The translations under genes were made by a program, and so were the position numbers. Below the pieces are notes generated by a model. It was given only the letters and a program-made list of their open reading frames with translations, had not been told where the DNA came from and did no database searches. Positions 15,758-22,804 of a stretch of 33,590 nucleotides of DNA are shown here, piece after piece (position 1 is the first letter of the stretch; each line of letters starts with the position of its first letter). The stretch is from Spirochaetales bacterium (lineage in GTDB: Bacteria; Spirochaetota; Spirochaetia; SZUA-6; JAFGRV01): assembly GCA_016937215.1 (NCBI GenBank), contig JAFGWI010000150.1, positions 1 to 33,590 on the forward strand, given 5' to 3'.

Positions 15758-17033
15758 ACCTCAATATACCTGCTGGCCTTATTTCTGATATTTTTCGAGA
15801 TGCAAAAAAGGCCGCTCCGCTGGTACTGACCAAGGCAAACAAGGAAATAATAAAGGCATCTGAAAAAAACACTTTACTCACAATGGAATTGATATAAAAA
15901 ACCCTGGGAGAAAATAATTCCACAGGCTGAATATATAAATGTTCATTAAATGGCGATAAAAGCTGCTCTAAGGCAGGAATAAAGATGGTGTTGCTGACCC
16001 ATTCAATTACCTTAAAAAAAGCGGAAATATTATTGGAGATAAATAAGCCGAATCCCAAACCAAGGCTTATTCCCAATAAACTGATAAAAAAACCTTCAAA
16101 AATAAATATGGCCCGGATATTCCGCGGTGATGCGCCCAAGGCTTTTAATACCGCAATCTCTTCGTTTTTCTGATAAACAAAACGCTTTAATGATTGAAAA
16201 ATATTATAACCAACAACAATGAAAATCAGGCCGATTATGATCAGCATTAGCATTTTTTCCATAAAAAGAGCACTGAACAAACTTTTATTATATTCTCGCC
16301 AGGGAACAATTTTCAATTGCGGAAATTCTTTTTGCAGACGCAATTGTGTTTCCAGGTCCTTGTCGCGGTTTTTCAATTTAATACCCAGAGTGTAATCGTC
16401 TTTTTTAAAAACCCTTTTAGCAGTATCCAATGAAACAAAGGCCCATGAGGAATCGAGAGTAAAATACCAGGTTTTAAAATAACCAGAAACAAAAAGATCT
16501 TCGGAACTCTGTCCCCGCCGGGTAAAGAGTGAAACGCTGTCGCCTCTAAGCACGCCTAGCTCGCGGGCCAGATAATCGCCAAGTATAATGGAATTGGGTG
16601 TCGCAAAATTATCGGACCGGGGATACTCATAATCCTTCCTGTCAAAGGAATCCTGAAAGGAGGGATCAACCTGTTCAATATCCCAAGGGATGGCTCTGAT
16701 AAGGCAGCCCACCCTGCCGTTCAATATAGCTTGGATTTCAGCAAAGGGAATAACCGCGGACACATCAGGATTCTTTTTTATTTCACATCTGATGTTCTCC
16801 AGATTTTCAGCTAATGAAGGCCCTGAAATTTGAAGATGAAAGGAATTTATATTCAGAATCGGTTCAATATAATTAGCCTGAAAACCATTCATTACTCCCA
16901 TAACAACGATAAGTGTCATAACCCCAATGGTTATTCCGACTATGGAAAACAATGATGAAGCTGTGCGATTGGTTTTACGTTTTTCCTTAAAATAACGCTT
17001 GGCCACAAATAGAATAAATGAAATATTTAACAC
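15750..17033 (-). CDS. LolC/LolE-type ABC transporter permease
   Basis: A 427-residue inner-membrane permease with the LolC/E topology: an N-terminal helix after the conserved AKRYFKEKRK-SLFSIVGITIGVMTLIVVMGVMNGF start (about residues 10-50), a periplasmic domain, and three C-terminal helices with KNEEIAVLKALGASPRNIRAIFIFEG and a final [20 protein letters not shown]. Length is normal for the family. The start is a GTG at 17033; AGGAG lies about 14 bases upstream, a longer spacing than usual, but the family alignment supports this start. It begins three bases after the stop of the exported repeat protein and overlaps lolD by eight bases. It is the partner of the 500-residue permease. Confidence 0.9.
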   Translation of the reverse strand: MLNISFILFVAKRYFKEKRKTNRTASSLFSIVGITIGVMTLIVVMGVMNGFQANYIEPILNINSFHLQISGPSLAENLENIRCEIKKNPDVSAVIPFAEIQAILNGRVGCLIRAIPWDIEQVDPSFQDSFDRKDYEYPRSDNFATPNSIILGDYLARELGVLRGDSVSLFTRRGQSSEDLFVSGYFKTWYFTLDSSWAFVSLDTAKRVFKKDDYTLGIKLKNRDKDLETQLRLQKEFPQLKIVPWREYNKSLFSALFMEKMLMLIIIGLIFIVVGYNIFQSLKRFVYQKNEEIAVLKALGASPRNIRAIFIFEGFFISLLGISLGLGFGLFISNNISAFFKVIEWVSNTIFIPALEQLLSPFNEHLYIQPVELFSPRVFYINSIVSKVFFSDAFIISLFALVSTSGAAFFASRKISEIRPAGILRYE

Positions 17034-17036
17034 TTG

Positions 17037-18137
17037 TTATTGAAAACTCCTTTCTTTAACCAATTCGCCCTTCTCAAAAATTTCTTCTTTGATCTTTTTT
17101 TCATCCTTGAAAAAAACAGAAAGGATTTTTTCTTCCTTGCGAAAATAATCTTCTACTCGTTCCATGTCATCAATATAAGAAACACTTTTAACCAAGCTGC
17201 CTCGTTCATAAAAATAATGCTTTAATAAATCACCCTGCTCATTATAATCGAAAATTTCTTCCAATAGACCTTCCGGCCCTTTAAATTGCTTTTTCGAAAT
17301 CAGATTATCATCGTTATAGTAATAAAGCAATTCAGATAATACCTTAGAGCCCTCTTTTTGAATTTCCTTAAGCAATTGACTTTTATCATTAAAAACCCTC
17401 TCCTGCACATTATCTGATCCAGGATTCTTTTTGATTGTTTTATGGTTACCATCCTCGGTCGGTACATATTCTATCCTGTCGATCAATTTATCATCTTCAT
17501 AGGACTCCATCATCAGTACACTTCCGGATGAATCATACTTAATAACGCTTGTTTTATGATTACTTTCGTAGATTTCCTGAACTATCCCCTTTTTTCCGAA
17601 AACAAATGATGAACGCTGGAAATTTTTCTCGCCCCATCGCTGTTCGATCGAACGAATTTGCCCCTGAGAAGTTAATTCATAGTACTCGGTATATAATAAT
17701 TGATTATCTTTATCGTAATTTTCCTTTTTGCTTATTCCTTGCTGTTTATCATAAAAAAAGAGGATTTTTCGATTTAACTCTCCCTGAATATATTTTCTTT
17801 CTTCAATTTCATTTCCGGAAATATTATAGAAAAACTCCTGAACCACCACATCCCCTTCCATTTCCTTTATATGGGAAATTTTTCCAGGGCTGTAATATTT
17901 GATCTTCCATTGCTTTTTAAGCTCATTTTTAAAAAACAGTTTTTTATGTTCAAGTAATTGGTCAATAGAAACCCTGAGTATCCAGTCATGCTCATCCAGT
18001 TGATAAAATTTAAGTTTTTTCAGAATCTGACCAATGGAATTGGATTGATAAACCTGTTCCTCGGCTTCAAGGCTAAAAACTGAAACGCTAAAAAAAAGAC
18101 AAATAAAAAACAGGGCTTTTGAAAAGGCCTTCATCAT
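17037..18137 (-). CDS. Exported protein with MORN/YwqK-like repeats
   Basis: A 366-residue protein with a signal peptide (KALFFICLFFSVSVFS, cleavage near residue 26) and no lipobox Cys. The mature part consists of short beta-hairpin repeats of the type (I/L)-x-x-(Y/F)-x-Y-D-x-x-G-x-L-x-x-x-x-x-Y, for example YYNDDNLISKKQFKGPEG and FDYNEQGDLLKHYFYERG, as in MORN_2/YwqK-like and Rhs-like repeat proteins. It is probably periplasmic or surface linked. Two adjacent ATG codons (18137 and 18134) are possible starts. It lies three bases from ftsY and three from the lol permease, so it is a tight operon member; a role alongside lipoprotein or envelope sorting is inferred from place only. I do not recognise the specific family. 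Confidence 0.75.
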   Translation of the reverse strand: MMKAFSKALFFICLFFSVSVFSLEAEEQVYQSNSIGQILKKLKFYQLDEHDWILRVSIDQLLEHKKLFFKNELKKQWKIKYYSPGKISHIKEMEGDVVVQEFFYNISGNEIEERKYIQGELNRKILFFYDKQQGISKKENYDKDNQLLYTEYYELTSQGQIRSIEQRWGEKNFQRSSFVFGKKGIVQEIYESNHKTSVIKYDSSGSVLMMESYEDDKLIDRIEYVPTEDGNHKTIKKNPGSDNVQERVFNDKSQLLKEIQKEGSKVLSELLYYYNDDNLISKKQFKGPEGLLEEIFDYNEQGDLLKHYFYERGSLVKSVSYIDDMERVEDYFRKEEKILSVFFKDEKKIKEEIFEKGELVKERSFQ

Positions 18138-18140
18138 CTA

Positions 18141-19022
18141 TCACGACACTCCTAAAAGTGAATTCAGAAAATTGTCGCGGTCAAAGGGAACAAGGTCCTC
18201 CCATTTTTCACCAATACCCATAAATGAAAAGGGAATTCCCAGATTTTTGCTAATGGAAATAACCGATCCGCCCTTGGCCGTAGAATCATATTTGGTAAGA
18301 ATGATTGAATCAATACCAACTGCCTTATGAAAGGTTTCCGCCTGCTGATAGGCGTTTTGTCCTGTAGTCGCGTCCAGCACCAGAATCTTCTTATAGTGCG
18401 CCGGGTCAATTTTGTTGCTAACAATTTTGTGGATCTTGGTTAATTCCTTTACCAGATTATCTTTATTATGCAAACGCCCTGCTGTATCCGCGATGACCAA
18501 GTTAAAATCCTTTGACATGGCGCTGGAAAGTGAATCGAAAATCACCGCTCCCGGGTCAGAACCAGGTTCCTGATGAACGACCTTGAACCCCAAGCGTTCG
18601 CCGTGCAGCTTCAACTGGTCGATAGCCGCTGCCCTGAATGTATCACCAGCGCTTAATAAAATTTTATCGATGGATTTTTTCTCTCTGTAGAAATTGGCCA
18701 GTTTGGCAATGCTTGTCGTTTTACCCACTCCATTCACACCTAAAACCAGAAAAAGATTCACCTTGTCCTTTTCAACGGCAAGCTCATGGGTTAAAACATA
18801 GGGGCCAAGTATTTCCTTTAATAAGCCGATAAAGTCTTCTTTTGATTTTAACCGCTGTTTCGATGCTCCTTGACGAAGTTCATCAACAATCTCCAGGGAT
18901 ATTCGGGCGCCGATATCACCTTCAATCAGGGCCTCTTCCAGATCTTCGTAAAATTCTTCTGTTGCCTTGCCTATACCGAATATTTTCTTAAGTTTATCAC
19001 CTAAAGTCATTTTTCTGAGCAT
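18141..19022 (-). CDS. ftsY: Signal recognition particle receptor FtsY
   Basis: A 293-residue GTPase that docks SRP-ribosome complexes at the inner membrane. The short helical N domain (about 1-85) is followed by the G domain: P-loop GVNGVGKTTSIAKLA (near 95-109), the DTFRAAAIDQL insertion-box motif, DTAGRLHNKDNLVKEL (G3), TKYDSTAKGG (G4) and the closing GIGEKWEDLVPFD. The acidic A domain found in E. coli is missing, as in many spirochaetes and Gram-positives, so membrane contact relies on the N-terminal helix. ATG at 19022 has AAAGG six bases upstream. It sits 14 bases after the PEGA-protein gene. Identity is certain. Confidence 0.97.
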   Translation of the reverse strand: MLRKMTLGDKLKKIFGIGKATEEFYEDLEEALIEGDIGARISLEIVDELRQGASKQRLKSKEDFIGLLKEILGPYVLTHELAVEKDKVNLFLVLGVNGVGKTTSIAKLANFYREKKSIDKILLSAGDTFRAAAIDQLKLHGERLGFKVVHQEPGSDPGAVIFDSLSSAMSKDFNLVIADTAGRLHNKDNLVKELTKIHKIVSNKIDPAHYKKILVLDATTGQNAYQQAETFHKAVGIDSIILTKYDSTAKGGSVISISKNLGIPFSFMGIGEKWEDLVPFDRDNFLNSLLGVS

Positions 19023-19036
19023 AAAAAACCTTTCAT

Positions 19037-20482
19037 TTAGTCGACCAGTTTATTTGTGGAATCGATGTATAAATATAACTGCCAGAGCATATTTGCAGCT
19101 AATCCTCCGGACACGGCCCAGGCAGCCCACTGGCTAATCCTAAAACCATTGGAAGTGTTAAAGAAAGTCTCCTGATCTCCTTCGCTTAAATAAAAAAAAT
19201 TGGACCTATAATAGTCGTAATAATCCTTACTATAAACATCCAAAAAAAAGGAAACAGGCAATGACAGCAAAAAAAAGCCAAAGGCAAAATAAAAATCATT
19301 CCGCTTTTTTTGCTGCAATTCACTGAGGGATTCACCCTCCAGGAGAAGCGGTATATTCAGTTGATCAGATGAATTTTTATCAACGGTAAGGCTTTTGTCC
19401 TGATACCCTTCCTTTTTAAGAAGGATCTGATTAGCTGTGTCCAGTTTATTTATAACCAGAGGCGTCATACCTATGTATTGGGAATTCTCATAGACCATGG
19501 CCTCGGAGGGTTCGCTGTTAAGCGCAACCTGGCCGAAATCCAAAGCAGTCAAATCCACAGCTAGTTCAATTTCATCACCCTTTTTTAAAGTGACTGCCAA
19601 CTTTTTCGTTTCAAAGCCTTTTTGCGCGACTTCGATCGAATAATCCCCTGGTTCGATAAAGGGTATTTCGGTTTTACCGATTCCGGCAAAAGAACCGTTT
19701 AAAAAAACAAAGGCCTTGGGATCACTGGGCAGAATGCTCAGCCGCCCATATTCCCGCCCCAGAACAAGAGGAATAACTTGTGCTTTAAGTTCTGACAATT
19801 CTTCTATAATATCCGAAGCTTCACCTGAATTATTATAATCAAGAATAAGCTTTGCTTTCAGCCGGTCATAGAGTCTGATCTGCAAATAAAAATAACCGAA
19901 AATTTCCTCAATTGAACCTGTCAGCAATAAATCCCCATTGTTTTCCTTTGTATAGGTAAGTGGTGAAAACTCGGGAGGCGCAAACAATTCTCCCTTCTTT
20001 TGTGGACGCAACAAGCTTACTGGCAAAATTTCCTTAACTTGTATGTTTTCAAGTGGATAGGCCTTTATTTCCCTGATTTCATCCAGATACCCCTCAATCT
20101 GTTTTTGATATTCACTCTTCTGGCTGCTGCTGCTTTGAGAATAGGGCAGCTGGTCTCTGTCTTTTTTTTTATCCCGCAGGTTTTCATACACTTGGATCAG
20201 TTTTGTGTTCACAGCCTCCTCACGCAGGGCCGATATTTCCTCAGGATCCAGATGATGTGTTGTAATAGCTGAAATTGATTCCTTAAGCAACAAAGGAATG
20301 CTGTTAAGTAGAGCCTGGTTTTCAGCGGACAAATTATTGCCCTTTAATTGGGTAATTATAATAGTGTAAGTTTCTTGAGCGCTCACAATGTCCTGAGCGC
20401 CTAAAGAAATACAAGTCAAAAGCAGAATGACAAAGGAGAAACAGAAATTTCTTTTTAACAACAGCTGCCTCTTAATTTTCAT
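19037..20482 (-). CDS. Exported PEGA-domain protein with C-terminal membrane segments
   Basis: A 481-residue protein with a signal peptide or anchor (about 12-29, ending SLGAQ). Residues about 30-235 form a mixed domain that seems to handle an output value (DLLLTGSIEEIFGYFYLQIRLYD). Two PEGA-type beta modules follow: the first near 245-310 (GRLSILPSDPKAFVFLNGSFAGIGKT, PGDYSIEVAQKGFE) and the second near 315-380 (GQVALNSEPSEAMVYENSQYIGMTPL, LKKEGYQDKS). Near the end are two hydrophobic helices (about 395-412 and 450-470). PEGA modules are surface or periplasmic beta domains linked to the cell envelope. The ATG overlaps prfB by 11 bases, and no strong ribosome binding site is seen, so translation probably depends on coupling. 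Function unknown. Confidence 0.8.
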   Translation of the reverse strand: MKIKRQLLLKRNFCFSFVILLLTCISLGAQDIVSAQETYTIIITQLKGNNLSAENQALLNSIPLLLKESISAITTHHLDPEEISALREEAVNTKLIQVYENLRDKKKDRDQLPYSQSSSSQKSEYQKQIEGYLDEIREIKAYPLENIQVKEILPVSLLRPQKKGELFAPPEFSPLTYTKENNGDLLLTGSIEEIFGYFYLQIRLYDRLKAKLILDYNNSGEASDIIEELSELKAQVIPLVLGREYGRLSILPSDPKAFVFLNGSFAGIGKTEIPFIEPGDYSIEVAQKGFETKKLAVTLKKGDEIELAVDLTALDFGQVALNSEPSEAMVYENSQYIGMTPLVINKLDTANQILLKKEGYQDKSLTVDKNSSDQLNIPLLLEGESLSELQQKKRNDFYFAFGFFLLSLPVSFFLDVYSKDYYDYYRSNFFYLSEGDQETFFNTSNGFRISQWAAWAVSGGLAANMLWQLYLYIDSTNKLVD

Positions 20483-21585
20483 CGGGTTTTTCAGACCACA
20501 GATACTTTAAAAAAGCCTGGATAAAACCATCGAGCTGCCCGTCCATGACTGCCTGAATATTGCCCACCTCAAACTTGGTACGGTGGTCCTTGACCATGGT
20601 ATAGGGTTGAAACACATAGGAGCGAATCTGGTTACCCCAGCCTATATCCTTTTTCTGGCTCTCCATCTGGGCTTTGTCCTTTTCCCTTTGCTTCAATTCA
20701 TGTTCATACAAGCGCGACTTCAATACCTTCATGGCCGTGTGCTTGTTTTTATGCTGACTTCTCTCGTTTTGACATTGAACAACAATGCCTGTGGGGATAT
20801 GGGTAATTCGAACAGCCGAATCGGTTTTATTAACATGCTGGCCACCAGCCCCGGCTGCCCTGTAAGTATCGATGCGAAGGTCATCGGGCTTGATATCAAT
20901 TTCAATGGTATCGTCAATAACCGGACTGCAAAAAACCGAGGCAAATGAAGTGTGCCGCCTTGCTGATGAATCAAAAGGGGAAATTCGCACCAAACGGTGA
21001 ATCCCCACCTCTGTCTTTAAATAGCCGTAGGCAAATTCGCCTGTCACTTCCAAAATAACCGATTTGACCCCTCCCTCAGCTTCAAGAAGGTCAATTATTT
21101 CTGCCTTGAAACCATGCTGCTCGGCCCACCGGGTGTACATACGAAGCAACATCGAGGCCCAGTCATTGGCTTCGGTCCCTCCGGCGCCGGAATGAATGGT
21201 TAAAAAGGCCGATGCCCTGTCATGAACCTCATTGAGCAGCTCCAGAATCTTCGCGGAAGCAAATTTTTCCTCTAGCTTATCAAGATCTGAATCGATTTCC
21301 TTTTCAAGAGACCTGTCCTTTTCCTCCACGGCCATTTCATAAACCGCGAATAAATCTTCAAAGCTATTTTTAATATTCTTCCAGTTATTAAAGCGATTTT
21401 GCATGGATTTTAACTGGGACAGCTTTTTTTCAGCTTTTTCCCTGTCATTCCAGAAATCGGACTCAGCTGTCTGGGCTTCTAGATCCTTTATTTTCTTTTC
21501 ATCGACCTGAAGGTCAAAGATACCTCCATGATTCGGTGAGTTCCTTGTTCAATTCATCAAAACGTGATTGCAAATCCTCGAGCAT
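20472..21585 (-). CDS. prfB: Peptide chain release factor 2, with programmed +1 frameshift
   Basis: RF2 ends translation at UGA and UAA. The gene starts at an ATG at 21585 (AGGAGG seven bases upstream) and runs 23 codons to an in-frame TGA at 21516-21514; a +1 shift at CTT-TGA-C then enters the main frame, giving about 370 residues in all, normal for RF2. The shift site matches the classic one: an internal ribosome-binding-like GGAGG just before TAT CTT TGA C. Continuity after the shift is shown by the typical LEAQTAESDFWNDREKA. Further marks are the RF2 anticodon tripeptide SPF (in RISPFDSSARRHTSFASV) and the catalytic GGQ (in GAGGQHVNKTDSAVR). A simple frame scan would find only 20472-21404 and call it truncated; it is not. 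Overlaps the PEGA gene by 11 bases. Confidence 0.96.
21514..21528 (-). promoter_or_regulatory. prfB +1 recoding site
   Basis: On the minus strand TGG-AGG-TAT-CTT-TGA-C at 21528-21513: an SD-like GGAGG three bases before the CTT slip codon and a poorly terminating UGA-C. RF2 shortage slows termination at this UGA and promotes the shift, so RF2 limits its own synthesis. This is established knowledge for the family; here the elements are read directly. Confidence 0.93.
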
Positions 21586-21611
21586 AATCGCCTCCTAAAG
21601 CGCCAATTCCA

Positions 21612-21881
21612 TCAGAGCACCACTTTTATTTTCCGCCATTTTTTCTTTTCCATGGCGGAAATCACAAGAGTATCGTCCATTGGATACTGATAAATTCGAA
21701 TATTATCATATGAATCTGTACTTCGGTCTATATCCAGCTTTAAACGAGCCAGTTCATCCTCATCAACCGAGGATGATTCAAAAAGATTCTTCATGACCTC
21801 TGAAAAACCATATTGACTCAGAATAAGGCTGACTTCCTGATGATTATCAGCTGAAATATCACAAAATACCGATACAAACAT
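21612..21881 (-). CDS. Stand-alone Cas2-like small protein
   Basis: An 89-residue protein with the size and pattern of the Cas2/VapD ferredoxin-like fold: a first beta strand ending in Asp (MFVSVFCDIS, D8, where Cas2 has its metal-binding Asp), a helix, a YGF turn and second strand (YGFSEVMKNLFES), a helix with DEDELARLKLDIDRS, then DNIRIYQYP, which matches the DSVRIY-type strand of Cas2. No Cas1, effector or CRISPR array is in the window, so a role outside adaptation is likely. The ATG at 21881 is preferred over an upstream in-frame TTG at 21926, because a strong promoter lies between them. It stands 26 bases before prfB and heads the long operon. Fold assignment is by eye. Confidence 0.65.
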   Translation of the reverse strand: MFVSVFCDISADNHQEVSLILSQYGFSEVMKNLFESSSVDEDELARLKLDIDRSTDSYDNIRIYQYPMDDTLVISAMEKKKWRKIKVVL

Positions 21882-21886
21882 AGGGC

Positions 21887-21916
21887 ATTTTACTGTTTTA
21901 AAACGCAATTTGTCAA
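21887..21916 (-). promoter_or_regulatory. Promoter of the ten-gene operon, probably giving a leaderless mRNA
   Basis: Minus strand: a perfect TTGACA (21916-21911), an 18-base spacer and TAAAAT (21892-21887). Only five bases separate the -10 box from the ATG at 21881, so the transcript should start at or next to the start codon. No ribosome binding site is present upstream of that ATG. Confidence 0.7.
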
Positions 21917-21990
21917 ATAGCAGCAACCAGCTTTGATGAAAATTTAATGAGGAATTTTAAAGCAGAGGCATTTTTCGGTTTTGGTTAAAA

Positions 21991-22188
21991 GGGCGTATCC
22001 CGGTCCAGGATAAAAAGCATTCAACAACACAATAAATCCTCCTGCTTCAACTTTTTATCCAGGACCGGGCCGGGCTTTCTGCCACTCCACTGTCGTTCCG
22101 AAGGTTTTTGACGGGAAATTGTCCCGTCAAAAACGCTTGGCCGCGCCATTTTTGAAAAAATGGCTTGCCTGGCTCCAATCCCTTACGC
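21991..22188 (-). repeat. Copy E of the modular stem-loop element
   Basis: Read on the minus strand: head GCGTAAGGGATTGGAGCC (22188-22171); hairpin 1 with nine-base arms at 22164-22156 and 22153-22145; linker AAGCG; hairpin 2 with perfect 12-base arms at 22133-22122 and 22116-22105; core beginning CCTTCGGA and ending GTGGCAGAAAGCCCGGCC; third stem of 19 bases with a single mismatch (22069-22051 with 22017-21999); tail TACGC at 21997-21993, pairing with the head GCGTA. The third stem encloses only 33 bases, so the fold is compact. It lies between the promoter of the long operon and the divergent copy C. Confidence 0.87.
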
Positions 22189-22228
22189 GACCTTGAGAAT
22201 AGCCTAAAGTCTCGTCAGGCAGCCCCTC

Positions 22229-22253
22229 AAAAAAAAAGAGACCCGAAGGCCTC
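22229..22253 (-). terminator. Intrinsic terminator with UUCG tetraloop, no gene upstream
   Basis: On the minus strand GAGGCC (22253-22248), loop TTCG, GGTCTC (22243-22238) and nine consecutive T (22237-22229). This is a textbook rho-independent terminator. No coding region ends before it on this strand; a promoter-like pair lies about 30 bases upstream. Confidence 0.8.
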
Positions 22254-22281
22254 CCTTTATTTTTGGTCATTTACAGATGCC

Positions 22282-22310
22282 ACTATAGCATAGCTGATTT
22301 TTACTGGCTA
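22282..22310 (-). promoter_or_regulatory. Candidate extended -10 promoter of a very short transcript
   Basis: Minus strand TGCTATAGT (extended -10; TATAGT at 22287-22282) with a weak TAGCCA 17 bases upstream (22310-22305). Transcription from here would end at the terminator 22229-22253, giving an RNA of about 45 bases. Inference only. Confidence 0.35.
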
Positions 22311-22390
22311 TACGGCGATTCCCTTAAATTATCACCAGGAAATACCATTATTATTTAAAGTGAAATCCCTAAAGGAGGAATCATCAAATA

Positions 22391-22418
22391 TTGATATAGC
22401 CTAGTCCTTGTGTATTAT
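22391..22418 (+). promoter_or_regulatory. Candidate promoter reading into element copy C
   Basis: TTGATA at 22391-22396, a 16-base spacer and TATTAT at 22413-22418. Transcription would start near 22425, about 55 bases before the head of copy C. A ribosome-binding-like AAAGGAGG just upstream (about 22371-22379) is not followed by a usable frame. Confidence 0.35.
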
Positions 22419-22480
22419 TATACGGGTACATCGCAGTGAACAAAGGCATGGATTTTTATAATAAGGGCATTGGCAGGGCA

Positions 22481-22739
22481 ACGCGTTAGGGATTGGAAGC
22501 CAATTTTCAGGTTTTTCAAAACCTGAAAATTGCCTTTTAAGGCGCGCTTAATAAGCGCCTTAAAAGGCCGAAGCACCAGCGGAGTGCTGCAAAGCCCGGC
22601 CTGCCTGCGCGAAAGAAATAAAGGCATAAAGATTTTCGCGTAAAACCAGGCAAGGCATTTTGATAAAAGATTTAACGATTGTCAAAATGTTACCTTGCCG
22701 CTATGATGCTAGAAACAAAGAAAAAGGCAGGCAACGCCC
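22481..22739 (+). repeat. Copy C of the modular stem-loop element
   Basis: Head GCGTTAGGGATTGGAAGC from 22483; hairpin 1 has perfect 15-base arms at 22501-22515 and 22518-22532 around a two-base loop; hairpin 2 has perfect 13-base arms at 22533-22545 and 22555-22567; core with an AGCAC/GTGCT stem ends in GCAAAGCCCGGCC; third stem CCTGCCT (about 22600-22606) pairs AGGCAGG (about 22726-22732); tail AACGC at 22733-22737 pairs head GCGTT. The third stem encloses about 120 bases holding an imperfect inverted repeat (GGCAAGG...ATTTTGA with TCAAAAT...CCTTGCC) and a promoter. It lies directly before the 1605-residue gene. Confidence 0.87.
22679..22707 (+). promoter_or_regulatory. Promoter inside element copy C
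   Basis: TTGTCA at 22679-22684, a 17-base spacer and TATGAT at 22702-22707, each one base from consensus. It points out of the element toward the gene at 22805 and would give a leader of about 90 bases. Confidence 0.55.
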
Positions 22740-22770
22740 AAAATCACTTGATTTTTAAAAAAACCGATAA

Positions 22771-22798
22771 TGGACAATCGCCAAAAGCATAGTATACT
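22771..22798 (+). promoter_or_regulatory. Promoter next to the 1605-residue gene, leaderless start
   Basis: TGGACA at 22771-22776, a 16-base spacer and TATACT at 22793-22798, with six bases before the ATG at 22805. No ribosome binding site is present, so a leaderless mRNA is suggested. Confidence 0.6.
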
Positions 22799-22804
22799 TA
22801 AGAT

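Noticed and set aside
21405-21585. prfB as a truncated or frameshifted pseudogene
   Set aside because: The missing N-terminus lies in the shifted frame with the conserved recoding signal, and the residues after the shift match RF2.
22418-22627. A 69-codon minus-strand frame and similar frames at 27721-27969
   Set aside because: Both lie on element copies C and D and are explained by the repeated boxes; no ribosome binding site or protein-like composition.
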